Of a stretch of DNA of 39,160 bases, positions 1 to 8,306 are shown one piece after another. The stretch's first letter is position 1, and every line of letters starts with the position of its first letter. Origin of the DNA: Bacteroidota bacterium. GTDB taxonomy: Bacteria; Bacteroidota; Bacteroidia; Bacteroidales; JAAUTT01. Where the stretch lies: contig JAJYAG010000047.1 of the NCBI GenBank assembly GCA_021779665.1, positions 1-39,160 on the forward strand. The letters are read 5' to 3'. The notes under the pieces are model-generated. The model saw only the letters and a list, made by a program, of their open reading frames with translations, searched no databases and was not told where the DNA came from. The position numbers and the translations under genes were made by a program.

Positions 1-387
1 AACGAAGAATTAACGAAATTTTTCGAGGAACATTCCATCCATCTGCATGTACCCGAAGGTGCCACACCTAAAGACGGACCTTCTGCCGGTATTACAATGG
101 CGCTTGCATTGTATTCACTGGCGGTTAATAAGCCGGTAAAACCGGGACTAGCCATGACCGGTGAAATTACCTTAACCGGGAAAGTTTTAATCATAGGAGG
201 TGTACGCGAAAAAACAATTGCCGCCAAGCGTATGGGCATAAATGAGCTGATATTCCCCAGGGATAACAAATACGATTTTGAACATTTACCCGATTATATC
301 AAAAAGGATATCAAGGTTCATTTTGTGAATTACTTTGAAGATGTACTCAAAGTTGCTATGGTGAAGAAGAGGGAACTGGTGGCTTAA
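1..387 (+). CDS. lon: Lon protease, C-terminal part (5' truncated by window edge)
   Basis: This is the C-terminal proteolytic domain of the ATP-dependent cytoplasmic protease Lon (family S16), which degrades misfolded and regulatory proteins. The reading frame is open from the first base and ends at TAA 385-387, giving 128 visible residues. Both members of the Ser-Lys dyad are visible: Ser in PKDGPSAG (codon 82-84) and Lys in REKTIAAKR (codon 211-213). The downstream sequence ([19 protein letters not shown]) matches the usual Lon C-terminus, so the end is intact. The AAA+ and N-terminal domains lie outside the window. A methionine at 97 lies inside the domain and is not a start. The next gene is convergent, with a large palindrome between the two. 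Confidence 0.97.
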   Translation, partial: NEELTKFFEEHSIHLHVPEGATPKDGPSAGITMALALYSLAVNKPVKPGLAMTGEITLTGKVLIIGGVREKTIAAKRMGINELIFPRDNKYDFEHLPDYIKKDIKVHFVNYFEDVLKVAMVKKRELVA

Positions 388-418
388 TAATTTGGGGAGA
401 ACGAGTTAAAAATATGAA

Positions 419-532
419 GGTGTGTGAAAAGGTCGGAAAGACTTCGACTACGCTCAGTCTGACTACTGACAATCAGCTATTGTCATATTGAGCGGAGTCG
501 AAATATGACTGGTAGTTGACTTTTCACACAAC
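419..532. repeat. Nested palindromic intergenic element, possible bidirectional terminator
   Basis: The 178-base gap between convergent lon and the chemoreceptor gene is mostly one nested inverted repeat. The outer arms TGTGTGAAAAG (421-431) and CTTTTCACACA (520-530) are exact complements. The inner arms at 443-463 (TTCGACTACGCTCAG core) and 482-502 (TTGAGCGGAGTCGAA core) pair with three mismatches. It is not a transposase gene and has no coding capacity. The inner arm resembles the arms of the element at 9165-9306, so it is probably a member of a genome repeat family. Its position suggests it ends transcription from both sides (inference). Confidence 0.7.
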
Positions 533-565
533 CCATTTTTTATATGGAAGGAATCGGTAATCGGT

Positions 566-2197
566 CTATTTTTTAAGTTTAAAAAATGCGATCACTTCTT
601 TTAGTTGCTCGGCCATTAACATCAGGTTATCAGCATTTACTGCAATTTCTTCCGAAGCCGAAGCAGTTTGCTGGGTAACAGCATTTAGCTGTTGAATTGC
701 ATTGTTAATCTGCATGGCTCCGGCTGTTTGTTCCTGACTCGATGAAGTAATTTCCTGCACCAGATGAACCGTTTTATTGATTTCAGGAACGAGATTTTCC
801 AGTTCCTTTCCGGCATTTTTTGCTGTTTCCAGAGTATTGGAAGATACTTCGCTAATTTCGGTGGCGGCTACTTTACTTCTTTCGGCTAGTTTTCTTACCT
901 CTGCTGCCACTACCGCAAATCCTCTCCCGTGATCACCTGCCCTTGCTGCCTCAACAGCTGCATTTAAGGCGAGAATATTGGTCTGGAAAGCAATGTCATT
1001 AATCACTGTTATTCTTTCGGCAATGTGTTGCATTGATCCCACGGCATGCAGGCTGGCTTCACTGCTCTTGCTAATTCTTGAGCTGGCATCCAGAGCAATT
1101 TGGTTTGTCTGTTTCGAATTCTCAGAGTTTTGTTCAATGTTTGCCAGCATCTGTTCCATGGAGGAGGAAACTTCCTCCACAGATGCAGCAAGCTCGTTTG
1201 CTCCCTGAGAAAGCGTCTGTGATTTTGATTGCAGGCCGTTACAGTTCGAAACTATTTTTGAAGTTACATTTTCGGCAGTTGAGATAATTTTGTGCAGCTT
1301 CTCTACCATTTCCTGCTGACTCTTTAGCATCAATCCTACTTCATCGTTGCCAAAATGATTTTCTTTGGTTAACGAAATGTCGCCGTGAGCCATGGCCGAT
1401 AGCCGGTCGGTGGCTCGCTGCAATGGTGCTTTAACAATTAATTTGTTCAGGTAAAGTATCGAAAAACCGACTATTGCAATTAAAATTAACGATATAAGGG
1501 CCAGTGAAATTAAAATTTTTCGTTTTGCCGATAGAACTGTGGCTTCCTGTTCTGCCATTATTTTTTCTACATCGTCAATGTAAAAGCCAGTGATAACAAC
1601 CCATTTCCAAGGTTCAAAATATTGCCCTGCCGACATTTTCTTAATCAATTCCTTCGTATTTGGCTTTTCGTAATAGTATTCCACAACTTTCGAATTCTTT
1701 TCCAGGGCATTTTTTATGAGATCCACACGGAAAGCATAACCTTTCGGGTCGGGGTCGTTTATATTAACCGGTTTGCCCCAGAGACTTCTGTTAGCTCCGT
1801 GAAAAGCAAAGGAATAACTGTTGTTATTGATTTCATACGCAAAAAAGTATCCTGCTCCATCGTCAAATTTCATAGCCGACAGTTCTTTGGCGGCTTGCTG
1901 CTTTCTGACTGCTTCGGGTACAGAATCCATTTTATAGTTTTCCTCGAGAATGGCAAAGGCAATTTTTAAATAGTTATCCAAAACCGCAGTTTTTTCTCTT
2001 AGGAGATTTTTATTGGTATACGCTAGTTGTTCTTTTACATTTCTTTTTAATTGGATGTTAATTGTCAGAAAAGTGACGAAAGCAAAAATTAGAAACGACA
2101 TCACTGTTAAAAGAATCATCCGTGTGCCGATCCGCATGTTTTTAAAGATATTATTCATATTGTGGTACTGTGAATTATTATAAATTTCCATGAACAA
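566..2197 (-). CDS. Methyl-accepting chemotaxis protein with periplasmic Cache sensor
   Basis: A 543-residue transmembrane chemoreceptor or receptor-like signalling protein. Order of domains: TM1 about 27-48; an extracytoplasmic single-Cache-like domain about 55-218 ([24 protein letters not shown]); TM2 about 227-250; a HAMP linker about 251-305; and an MCP signalling domain about 320-540. The highly conserved hairpin tip is present at about 398-440 ([20 protein letters not shown] then [18 protein letters not shown]). There is no C-terminal CheR-tethering pentapeptide; the protein ends FFKLKK. Three candidate starts (M1, M3, M14) lie before TM1; M14 gives the most usual receptor N-terminus, so the true gene may begin at 2158. 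No che genes are visible nearby. The ligand cannot be told from sequence; Cache domains of this kind often bind small organic acids or amino acids. Confidence 0.95.
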   Translation of the reverse strand: MFMEIYNNSQYHNMNNIFKNMRIGTRMILLTVMSFLIFAFVTFLTINIQLKRNVKEQLAYTNKNLLREKTAVLDNYLKIAFAILEENYKMDSVPEAVRKQQAAKELSAMKFDDGAGYFFAYEINNNSYSFAFHGANRSLWGKPVNINDPDPKGYAFRVDLIKNALEKNSKVVEYYYEKPNTKELIKKMSAGQYFEPWKWVVITGFYIDDVEKIMAEQEATVLSAKRKILISLALISLILIAIVGFSILYLNKLIVKAPLQRATDRLSAMAHGDISLTKENHFGNDEVGLMLKSQQEMVEKLHKIISTAENVTSKIVSNCNGLQSKSQTLSQGANELAASVEEVSSSMEQMLANIEQNSENSKQTNQIALDASSRISKSSEASLHAVGSMQHIAERITVINDIAFQTNILALNAAVEAARAGDHGRGFAVVAAEVRKLAERSKVAATEISEVSSNTLETAKNAGKELENLVPEINKTVHLVQEITSSSQEQTAGAMQINNAIQQLNAVTQQTASASEEIAVNADNLMLMAEQLKEVIAFFKLKK

Positions 2198-2297
2198 GTA
2201 GTCTCAGCAATAACCAATATGGCTGAGTCCGGAACCTATGCCTGAGTATGGAGTTTCAAAGCTAAAAATATTGCTAACGATTCAATTGTATGAAATA

Positions 2298-2305
2298 CAA
2301 AGGTA
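2298..2305 (-). promoter_or_regulatory. Candidate -7 box for the chemoreceptor gene
   Basis: On the minus strand this reads TACCTTTG, an exact match to the Bacteroidota -7 consensus TAnnTTTG, and it would leave a 5' leader of roughly 95 bases. I do not see a good TTTG-type -33 element about 20 bases upstream, so support is partial. The rest of the 276-base gap 2198-2473 shows nothing else I can name. Confidence 0.35.
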
Positions 2306-2473
2306 AACGAATAAGAAGGTGTTTATTCGGTTAAAGATTATTATTGGTTACCGTTAGTTGGTGATTTCTATCACCTTAACTTTGTAAAAATGCAGGTAAT
2401 AAGGATGCAGGTAAGCAATTGCTGAAGATACAACAGCCTGAGAATTGCCATCAACGGTCACTTATAAGGAGGA

Positions 2474-2857
2474 CTAACTAAAAGTATTTTTATCTACATT
2501 CATAATATGCTCGGTGAGCCAGTTCTTCAGAAATTTGAAAACTTCCATTTTTAGCTTTTCATCCCCGATAATGCTGTTAAGTTTTAAGGCGTTTACCTTG
2601 GTTATAAGGTCCTGGTGGGCTTTCTTATGCGATAAGAGATGAGGATTTCCGGTTCGCATCATAATTTCCTCTTCTGCATTAAAATGGTACTTGGTATAAG
2701 CTAAAAGCTCTTTAAAGATTTCTTCCATTTTAAACTGTGTATCCTTTTTATTTATTCCGTCAAAAAGTTGATTTATTATCTCAATAAGTTTTTGATGTTG
2801 ACTATCAATTAAATCGTTTCCAACACTCAGCGAACTTCTCCAAAGTATAAAAGGCAT
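2474..2857 (-). CDS. Bacteriohemerythrin (single-domain di-iron O2-binding protein)
   Basis: A 127-residue cytoplasmic hemerythrin, the normal length for a stand-alone bacterial domain. All seven di-iron ligands are visible in order: H21 (in DSQHQKL), H58 and E62 (HFNAEEE), H77 and H81 (HKKAH), H117 and D122 (HIMNVD). Such proteins bind O2 reversibly and act in O2 storage, delivery or sensing. I chose the start at MPFILWRSSLSVG because hemerythrins begin with this W-x-x-S-L-S-VG segment. The open frame continues upstream, but only as antisense to the start of the divergent DUF1848 gene. That leaves 61 bases between the two start codons. The small size of the protein next to a chemoreceptor gene could hint at O2-linked behaviour, but the gap of 276 bases argues against one transcript. 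Confidence 0.93.
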   Translation of the reverse strand: MPFILWRSSLSVGNDLIDSQHQKLIEIINQLFDGINKKDTQFKMEEIFKELLAYTKYHFNAEEEIMMRTGNPHLLSHKKAHQDLITKVNALKLNSIIGDEKLKMEVFKFLKNWLTEHIMNVDKNTFS

Positions 2858-2891
2858 AAAGATTAAAATAAGATTAATAATACTAAAATAG

Positions 2892-2899
2892 TAATTTTG
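2892..2899 (+). promoter_or_regulatory. Candidate -7 box for the DUF1848 gene
   Basis: TAATTTTG matches TAnnTTTG exactly and ends 19 bases before the ATG at 2919, which would give a very short leader. The region upstream is AT-only and has no clear -33 TTTG, so this is a modest call. Confidence 0.35.
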
Positions 2900-2918
2900 G
2901 CGAACATCATACCCGATT

Positions 2919-3761
2919 ATGGTTAAAAAACCTATTGTGATTAGTGCTTCGCGCATGACAGACATGCCAGCCTTCTATCCTGAGGCGATCATCAGCGAAA
3001 TTGAGATGCGCAAATCGAAAGGCTTTACTATTCATACGATTGTTTTGTGGACAAAGCATATCAGGTCCATTTTTAAAGAGCCATTGTTCTCATATTTAAA
3101 AGAGCAACAAAAGTCAGGTACCCAGCTCTATTTTCAGTTAACTGTTACCGGAATGGGAAGTGATGTTGTTATAGGGTATCATCAAAGAAAAGTATTTCCC
3201 GAACCTTGTGTCCCAAATATGAAAGCATCGCTTGCTCATGTGGACGATTTGATAGAATTTGCACGTAATCCCCACCGAATCCGTTTAAGAGTGGATCCTT
3301 TAATTCGTGTAAGAGATTCGCAGGGGAATTTATATGAAAATTATGATAAGTTGCCTGAAATTATTGAGCTTTTAGCTCCTAAGGCTATTAAGAATTTCAC
3401 TTTTAGCTTTTTGGAGAAGGACATTTATAAAAAGGTTGATAACCGGTTCTCCCGCCAGGGTATTGAAATTATTTCTCCAGATATTTCGGAGCGGAAACTT
3501 TTTGCGGAAAATATGAATACTCTCGCTGATAACCTGAAGGTTTCCATCACGTCGTGTTCTGTACCTGGTCTGCCAACATCTGCATGTATCAATGGTCAGC
3601 TTTTAATGAATCTCCATGATCAGCACTGGCCCTTGGATTTATCTCAACCGCACAGCAGGGAATTATGTGGATGTACTAAATCCGTCGATATAGGCGGATG
3701 GCCGCCTAAGGTTTGTAATTCAGGGTGTATGTATTGTTATGCAAGGCCTAAAATACTGTAA
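2919..3761 (+). CDS. DUF1848 family protein with C-terminal cysteine cluster
   Basis: A 280-residue protein of the DUF1848 family; function not established. Family marks are the N-terminal ISASRMTDMPAFYPE segment, a VLWTKH motif near residue 44, RLRVDPLIRV near 124 and the C-terminal CGCTKSVDIGGWPPKVC...GCMYCYA. Five cysteines lie at 250, 252, 266, 270 and 273. That spacing looks like an iron-sulfur or zinc site and recalls radical-SAM or photolyase-like cofactor centres (inference). No signal peptide, so cytoplasmic. It is a single gene, divergent from the hemerythrin. The ATG at 2919 gives the family's usual short N-terminus, VKKPIVISASR. Confidence 0.88.
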   Translation: MVKKPIVISASRMTDMPAFYPEAIISEIEMRKSKGFTIHTIVLWTKHIRSIFKEPLFSYLKEQQKSGTQLYFQLTVTGMGSDVVIGYHQRKVFPEPCVPNMKASLAHVDDLIEFARNPHRIRLRVDPLIRVRDSQGNLYENYDKLPEIIELLAPKAIKNFTFSFLEKDIYKKVDNRFSRQGIEIISPDISERKLFAENMNTLADNLKVSITSCSVPGLPTSACINGQLLMNLHDQHWPLDLSQPHSRELCGCTKSVDIGGWPPKVCNSGCMYCYARPKIL

Positions 3762-3980
3762 AAGTTCGTTCTAACCGGCGGAACGAAGTGATGAGCCATT
3801 ATAAAATTATCGGATTCCATACTTAAACCACTATAGACCACGTTAAATTTTGAACAGAACAAGAAAGTCTGTTCATTCTGTTTAATGGTTGAATGGTAAA
3901 TATTAACATGAAGCCTAACATTTGTTGAGGTTTGCCGTATGATAAGCTCATTTACGTTATTTTGGAATATTTAGAAAAAG

Positions 3981-4913
3981 ATGCAAAAGGATTTATTAAA
4001 ACATTTTAAAGCATTTGATATTATAACTATCCTATATGCTCTTGTGTCGGGGATTATTATGCTGTTTGCGGCCTTTAAGCTCGAAAATGTTCAAACCCGG
4101 TTACTTATACGTATTGTTGTTATTTCCATTGTGGTTGTTGTTGCCTTTTTTCTCTACGGGAAGAAAAATCCAATTCTCAATGTAATCCGTAACTTTTATT
4201 TTGTTCCGGTATTGATATATTTTATCAGCGAAGGCGATTACATCAACAACATATTATTCCCCGACCTCGACAGATACATGGTGAATTTTGAACTCACACT
4301 TTTTTCAGCTCACCCGGGTGTGGTTATGTCGGACGTTCTGCACTTCAGGTGGTTCTCGGAGCTGATGTCGCTTATTTATCTTTTATACTTTGCTCTGGTG
4401 ATCTTTTTTGTGGTGAGGATTTACAGCAAATATCGCGACAGGTACGATTATGTTGCTTTTGTAATCAACATGATGTTTTACATGATTTTCTTTATTTTTA
4501 TGCTTTGTCCGGTTGCAGGTCCGCAGTATTACCTGGTTCCGCCCGAAAATCAGACTCCCGAAGGATTTTTCTTTCGCGACATAGCCCGCTGGATTTTTCT
4601 TAAAACCGATTTGCCGGCATCCGCCTTCCCGAGTATCAGTTCACTTTTACTCTGTTATATTGGTTACCTCACATTTGTAAATATTAAGCCTCTGTTCAAG
4701 TATGTACTTCCACTTTGCATTCTGATTTTGATAGCTTCCATTTATTTGAAATTACACTATGCTGTGGATGTAATAGCTGGTTTATTGTCGTTTCCTGCTT
4801 TTTACTGGATAAGCTCCCGAACCTATGTTTGGATCAATAATTTGCTCGGTGGCAACATACATTCCTTAGGCGACTTGTTTTATTCTATTCCCAAAGCTTA
4901 CGGGAAACGCTAA
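3981..4913 (+). CDS. PAP2-superfamily membrane protein with altered catalytic motif
   Basis: A 310-residue integral membrane protein with about seven hydrophobic segments and a PAP2 (type 2 phosphatidic acid phosphatase) signature in its last third. The third motif is recognisable as SIYLKLHYAVDVIAG, with H259 and D263 available. The second motif, normally PSGH or FPSxH, reads FPSISS: Ser220 stands where the proton-donating His is expected. Family members dephosphorylate lipid phosphates or transfer phospho-headgroups such as inositol phosphate onto ceramide; whether this one is active is open. The 219-base gap upstream holds only a weak 7-bp hairpin (3765-3771 with 3781-3787) and no gene. 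Its stop codon overlaps that of the convergent cysQ by four bases. Confidence 0.8.
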   Translation: MQKDLLKHFKAFDIITILYALVSGIIMLFAAFKLENVQTRLLIRIVVISIVVVVAFFLYGKKNPILNVIRNFYFVPVLIYFISEGDYINNILFPDLDRYMVNFELTLFSAHPGVVMSDVLHFRWFSELMSLIYLLYFALVIFFVVRIYSKYRDRYDYVAFVINMMFYMIFFIFMLCPVAGPQYYLVPPENQTPEGFFFRDIARWIFLKTDLPASAFPSISSLLLCYIGYLTFVNIKPLFKYVLPLCILILIASIYLKLHYAVDVIAGLLSFPAFYWISSRTYVWINNLLGGNIHSLGDLFYSIPKAYGKR

Positions 4914-5746
4914 AAGTAATTCAGCTTCTTTTTATTTTGAATTCCTGAGAGTGCAAAAAACGGAGGGTTTGATAAATCTTCTTTATTGTATTCCAGTTCC
5001 TTAAGGTCTGCCTGTCGGAATAAGACGCCATCAGTGCCTGCGGCAATTGCATGTCCTGCAGCCGTATCCCATTCCATTGTTCTCGAGAATCGCGGGTATA
5101 TATCGGTCGTCCCTTCAGCAATCATGCAAAGTTTTAACGAGCTGCCTTTCGACACAAAAGTGACATTTTCAAAGCTTTTTTCCAGGCTGGCAATAAAGCT
5201 TTCCGTGTTCTTATCAAGGTGTGAACGGCTTGCTGCAATTTTGAGGATATTGTCAGTTTTTTGGTCGGGTCGGATTTTAATTGCTTTTTTTTCGATGGTG
5301 GCAAAAGTTGACCACTCCTGAATGTTCAGAGCTTTATAAGAACCCGTGACTTTTCCGCCCCAGTATAGCTCTCCGGTAACAGGAGCGTAAATTACCCCGA
5401 AGATGGGTTGCTTATCTTCAATTAAGGCGATATTTACCGTAAACTCACCATTACCCGAAATAAATTCCTTGGTTCCATCCATGGGATCTACAAGCCAAAG
5501 ATTTTTCCATGATTTCCTGACTGAAAAATCCGGGCAGCAATGCTCTTCATCAATTACCGGAATACCTGTTTCTCTTAACATATCTGCTATGATGGCCGAT
5601 GAAGTTTTATCGGCCCGCGTAACAGGACTGTCATCATCTTTTATTTCGATCTGGTAATCTTTTGACGTATAAATCTGTTTTATAGCAATACCGGCCTTAA
5701 CAGAAGCTTCAACAGCAAGAATATAATGTGGGCTCAAATTCATCAA
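4910..5746 (-). CDS. cysQ: 3'(2'),5'-bisphosphate nucleotidase CysQ
   Basis: A 278-residue member of the inositol-monophosphatase superfamily, most like CysQ, which hydrolyses 3'-phosphoadenosine 5'-phosphate (PAP) to AMP and so relieves PAP inhibition after sulfate assimilation or sulfotransfer. Metal-site motifs are complete: DDDSPVTRAD (38-46), the acidic pair in IDEEH (E67, E68), VDPMDGTKEFI (D87, D90, G91, T92) and a C-terminal MEWDTAAGHAI. The KEF after DGT is typical of CysQ rather than of SuhB-type inositol phosphatases. No sulfate-assimilation genes are next to it. It runs convergent into the PAP2 gene with a four-base overlap, so the two messages share 3' ends. Confidence 0.92.
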   Translation of the reverse strand: MMNLSPHYILAVEASVKAGIAIKQIYTSKDYQIEIKDDDSPVTRADKTSSAIIADMLRETGIPVIDEEHCCPDFSVRKSWKNLWLVDPMDGTKEFISGNGEFTVNIALIEDKQPIFGVIYAPVTGELYWGGKVTGSYKALNIQEWSTFATIEKKAIKIRPDQKTDNILKIAASRSHLDKNTESFIASLEKSFENVTFVSKGSSLKLCMIAEGTTDIYPRFSRTMEWDTAAGHAIAAGTDGVLFRQADLKELEYNKEDLSNPPFFALSGIQNKKKLNYF

Positions 5747-5820
5747 TCTCTAATAAAACTTAAAAATAGGAAATCCGTAATAAAAAAACTTTTAAATTGC
5801 ATTATCCTTTTAAACAATTT

Positions 5821-7284
5821 ATGGAAGAAATAAAAAGCCTTGAACCCAAAACGGTCTGGAAATATTTCGATTTGATTACTTCAATACCGCGTCCTTCCAA
5901 ACACGAGGAAAGAATAATCAGGTACCTTGTAGAGTTCGGATTGTCGCTGGGACTCCATGTGAAGCGCGATTATGTAGGTAACCTGGTTATCGTTAAAAGG
6001 GCTTCCAAAGGATACGAAAACAAAAAAAAGGTTGTTCTTCAGGCGCATGTTGACATGGTTTGCGAGAAAAACTCTGATGTGGAACACGATTTTCTTAAGG
6101 ATAAAATAAAAGCTTACCGCGATGGCGAATGGGTGAAAGCCAAAGGAACCACGCTGGGAGCCGACGATGGAATTGGTATTGCTGCCATGCTGGCTTTATT
6201 GCAGGACAAGACCATACCGCATGGCCCGCTGGAATGTTTATTCACCGTAGATGAGGAAACCGGCCTTACCGGAGCCTTTGAAATGCGTCCGAAATTTATT
6301 ACAGGTTCAATTTTGATCAATCTTGATTCGGAAGACGAAGGTGAGATATTTATCGGTTGCGCCGGAGGAATGGACACCTCTGCTTTTTTTAACCTGCAAA
6401 CCGTTCCTGTTATGCCTGAGGCCGTTTCAGCTTTCAAAATAAAAGTATCAGGACTTCAGGGAGGCCACTCAGGTGATGATATCGAAAAGAACCGGGGCAA
6501 TTCCATTAAGATTCTTACAAATTTATTGAACGAAGCAATTGCTAAGTTCCAACTCCGGCTCAGTGCTTTCGAAGGCGGAAATCTTCGGAATGCCATACCC
6601 CGTGAAGCATGGTCGCATTTTGTAGTCCCGGAAGGTAATGTTGCCGAATTTAAAAAATGGTTCGAAGCAAAGCAGACTGAGCTTTCTGATCAATTCAGCG
6701 AAAATGAACCATTATTGAAGGTTTTACTGGAAGAGAGCGCAGTTCCTGAATTTCTTCTCGATGAAGATCTTCAGAACAGGCTTCTTTGTTCTTTGGAGAC
6801 CTGCCCTCATGGCATTATTGCCTGGAGCAAGGATATGCCTAACCTTGTAGAGACTTCTACAAATTTGGCATCAGTTAAATTTACCGACGACAACAGAATT
6901 ACCATAGCAACCAGTCAGCGGAGCTCCGTTGATGCTCAGAAGAAAGCAATTGCAACGAAAGTCGCCAATACATTTTTGGGTTGCAAAGCCGATATTAAAC
7001 AGGGCAACGGATACCCGGGCTGGAAACCCGATCCCGAATCGGAAATTTTGAAGATATCGGTTCAGGCTTACCGTGAATTATTTAAGGAATATCCTAAAGT
7101 GAAAGCCATTCATGCCGGTTTGGAATGCGGGCTTTTTCTTGAGAAATACCCCAATCTGGATATGATTTCCATAGGACCAACGATTAAGGGTGCTCACTCT
7201 CCCGATGAACGATTGAATATTTATACCGTTGAAAAATTCTGGAATTTTCTGCTGGAAATTTTGAAGAATGTACCGGAGAAATAA
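5821..7284 (+). CDS. pepD: Cytosol non-specific dipeptidase (aminoacyl-histidine dipeptidase), M20
   Basis: A 487-residue two-zinc peptidase that hydrolyses a wide range of dipeptides, including Xaa-His, in the cytoplasm. Residues expected for the zinc site are present: H76 and D78 (QAHVDMVCE), D115 (GADDGIG), the E145-E146 pair (VDEETGLTGA), D169 (INLDSEDEGE) and H459 (GAHSPDER). The lid domain (AGGMD to NAIPREAWS) is also intact. I start at the ATG 5821 (MEEIKSLEP), the normal family N-terminus; an in-frame TTG at 5797 would add eight residues and is less likely. It is divergent from cysQ with a 74-base gap and faces the convergent rubredoxin gene across a palindrome. Confidence 0.95.
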   Translation: MEEIKSLEPKTVWKYFDLITSIPRPSKHEERIIRYLVEFGLSLGLHVKRDYVGNLVIVKRASKGYENKKKVVLQAHVDMVCEKNSDVEHDFLKDKIKAYRDGEWVKAKGTTLGADDGIGIAAMLALLQDKTIPHGPLECLFTVDEETGLTGAFEMRPKFITGSILINLDSEDEGEIFIGCAGGMDTSAFFNLQTVPVMPEAVSAFKIKVSGLQGGHSGDDIEKNRGNSIKILTNLLNEAIAKFQLRLSAFEGGNLRNAIPREAWSHFVVPEGNVAEFKKWFEAKQTELSDQFSENEPLLKVLLEESAVPEFLLDEDLQNRLLCSLETCPHGIIAWSKDMPNLVETSTNLASVKFTDDNRITIATSQRSSVDAQKKAIATKVANTFLGCKADIKQGNGYPGWKPDPESEILKISVQAYRELFKEYPKVKAIHAGLECGLFLEKYPNLDMISIGPTIKGAHSPDERLNIYTVEKFWNFLLEILKNVPEK

Positions 7285-7303
7285 GTTAGATTCCTGAAAA
7301 AGA

Positions 7304-7385
7304 GTCAACGGACAACAGATCAATACTCGCCTCAATTCAAAGATACTGGCTTTTAGCTGTGGTTTGTGGTCTGTTGTCTGTGGAC
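7304..7385. repeat. Heptamer-built palindromic intergenic element (copy 1)
   Basis: The right arm is four consecutive degenerate 7-bp units: TGTGGTT, TGTGGTC, TGTTGTC, TGTGGAC (7358-7385). The left arm is GTCAACG, GACAACA, GATCAAT (7304-7324), the complement in the same register; GACAACA pairs exactly with TGTTGTC. The loop is about 33 bases. It sits between the convergent pepD and rubredoxin genes, where a two-sided terminator would be useful. Related elements lie at 8950-9067 and 13084-13182. Confidence 0.6.
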
Positions 7386-7395
7386 TTATTTTTAT

Positions 7396-7560
7396 CTACT
7401 CGTCCAAAAGTTCAAAGTCGCTCTTTGTAATTCCGCACACGGGGCACTGCCAGTCATCGGGAATATCTTCAAAAGCTGTTCCAGGTGCTATTCCGCTGTC
7501 GGGATCACCTTCAACCGGATCGTATATATAGCCGCAAACGATACACTTGTATTTTTTCAT
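7396..7560 (-). CDS. Rubredoxin
   Basis: A 54-residue rubredoxin, a small cytoplasmic one-electron carrier with an Fe(Cys)4 centre. The two cysteine hairpins are exact: C6-x-x-C9-G and C39-P-x-C42-G, with the conserved aromatic core (Y4, Y11, Y13, W37, F49), YDP at 13-15 and FEDIPDDW at 30-37. The length is standard. Two ATG codons are adjacent; MKKYKC (start 7560) is the usual rubredoxin N-terminus, and starting at 7563 would add one Met. A longer open frame on the opposite strand (7366-7788) is its antisense shadow. Rubredoxins often donate electrons to peroxide or superoxide reductases; a peroxiredoxin gene lies 0.75 kb away on the other strand, but no direct link is shown. Confidence 0.96.
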   Translation of the reverse strand: MKKYKCIVCGYIYDPVEGDPDSGIAPGTAFEDIPDDWQCPVCGITKSDFELLDE

Positions 7561-7796
7561 CATATAAAAATTTTAAGATTAAGGAATGATGGAACCGCAC
7601 ATGTAGCAATTATTATACCTCTGTATTTATTGTTTACGGAACATGTGGGTTTCATAATGGAAATTTATAACAGTTTTTATTTCTTGAAAATTGAACGCAG
7701 AGATAACACCAAATGTTTAATCCAAATATTTTACCTGCTTTCGAAAATACTCATTTCAATATACAGAAACAATATGGAGCTAATTTAAAAAAGGAT

Positions 7797-7804
7797 TAAA
7801 TTTG
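7797..7804 (+). promoter_or_regulatory. Candidate -7 box for the small secreted repeat protein
   Basis: TAAATTTG matches TAnnTTTG exactly and lies 11 bases before the ATG at 7816, implying an almost leaderless message or use of the second ATG at 7822. No clear -33 box is seen. The rest of the gap 7564-7815, which must also hold the rubredoxin promoter, is AT-rich with nothing else recognised. Confidence 0.3.
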
Positions 7805-7815
7805 AATAAAAATCC

Positions 7816-8229
7816 ATGTCAATGAAAAAATTTCTCTTTTTTGCTGCATTCGTTTATTGCTGCTCAATTGTTTATGCCCAGACTCCAAAAGAAGCACGCG
7901 ATCTCAATCTGAAAACAAAAACCACCTGGGTAACCGAGAAAAAGGGCAAAAAGGAAGTAAGCTATAAAAAGCTGGAACTTAGATTCGATAAGGATGGAAG
8001 TCTTATTCAGGAAGTAGAATTTAATGTCAAAGGTGATGTTATCCGGAATATTTCTTACCAGTATCAGGATAAAAGAAAAGTTGGTGAGATTTATTTCGAC
8101 AAGGAAGGTAAAATTACAAAACGTGTTGAATATGTCCTGAATAAAAAAGCTGTGAGTGAAATACGGGTTTATGATGCCAATAATATCCTCATCCGTAAAG
8201 AGCAGTTTATTTATGAACAGCAGGACTAG
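7816..8229 (+). CDS. Small exported protein with YD/YwqK-like repeats, function unknown
   Basis: A 137-residue protein with a clear Sec signal peptide (KKFLFFAAFVYCCSIVYA, cleavage about before QTPKEA). The mature part is a series of about 20-residue beta-rich units with a shared pattern: LELRFDKDGSLIQEVEF, VGEIYFDKEGKITKRVEY, SEIRVYDANNILIRKEQF. The pattern (Phe/Tyr-Asp-x-x-Gly-x-Leu/Ile) is that of YwqK/MORN-like or Rhs-like strands, which in Bacteroidota occur in many secreted proteins without assigned roles. MSMKK and MKK starts are both possible. It is followed after 77 bases by the peroxiredoxin gene, so co-transcription is possible, but I know of no functional tie. Confidence 0.75.
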   Translation: MSMKKFLFFAAFVYCCSIVYAQTPKEARDLNLKTKTTWVTEKKGKKEVSYKKLELRFDKDGSLIQEVEFNVKGDVIRNISYQYQDKRKVGEIYFDKEGKITKRVEYVLNKKAVSEIRVYDANNILIRKEQFIYEQQD

Positions 8230-8306
8230 TGCAATTTTTTTTATCCGTTTGAACAACGATTATCATTTATTGTATAATAGTAGTAACATTTAAATTTTAT
8301 AAAAAA

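Noticed and set aside
2858-2965. N-terminal extension of the hemerythrin frame to 163 residues
   Set aside because: The extra 36 codons are antisense to the DUF1848 start and its promoter, and the canonical hemerythrin N-terminus begins at 2857.
3765-3787. 7-bp hairpin after the DUF1848 gene as an intrinsic terminator
   Set aside because: Followed by GTGATGAGCC rather than a T-run.
7366-7788. 140-codon plus-strand open frame
   Set aside because: It is antisense to the rubredoxin gene, lacks any recognisable domain and runs through an AT-rich gap.
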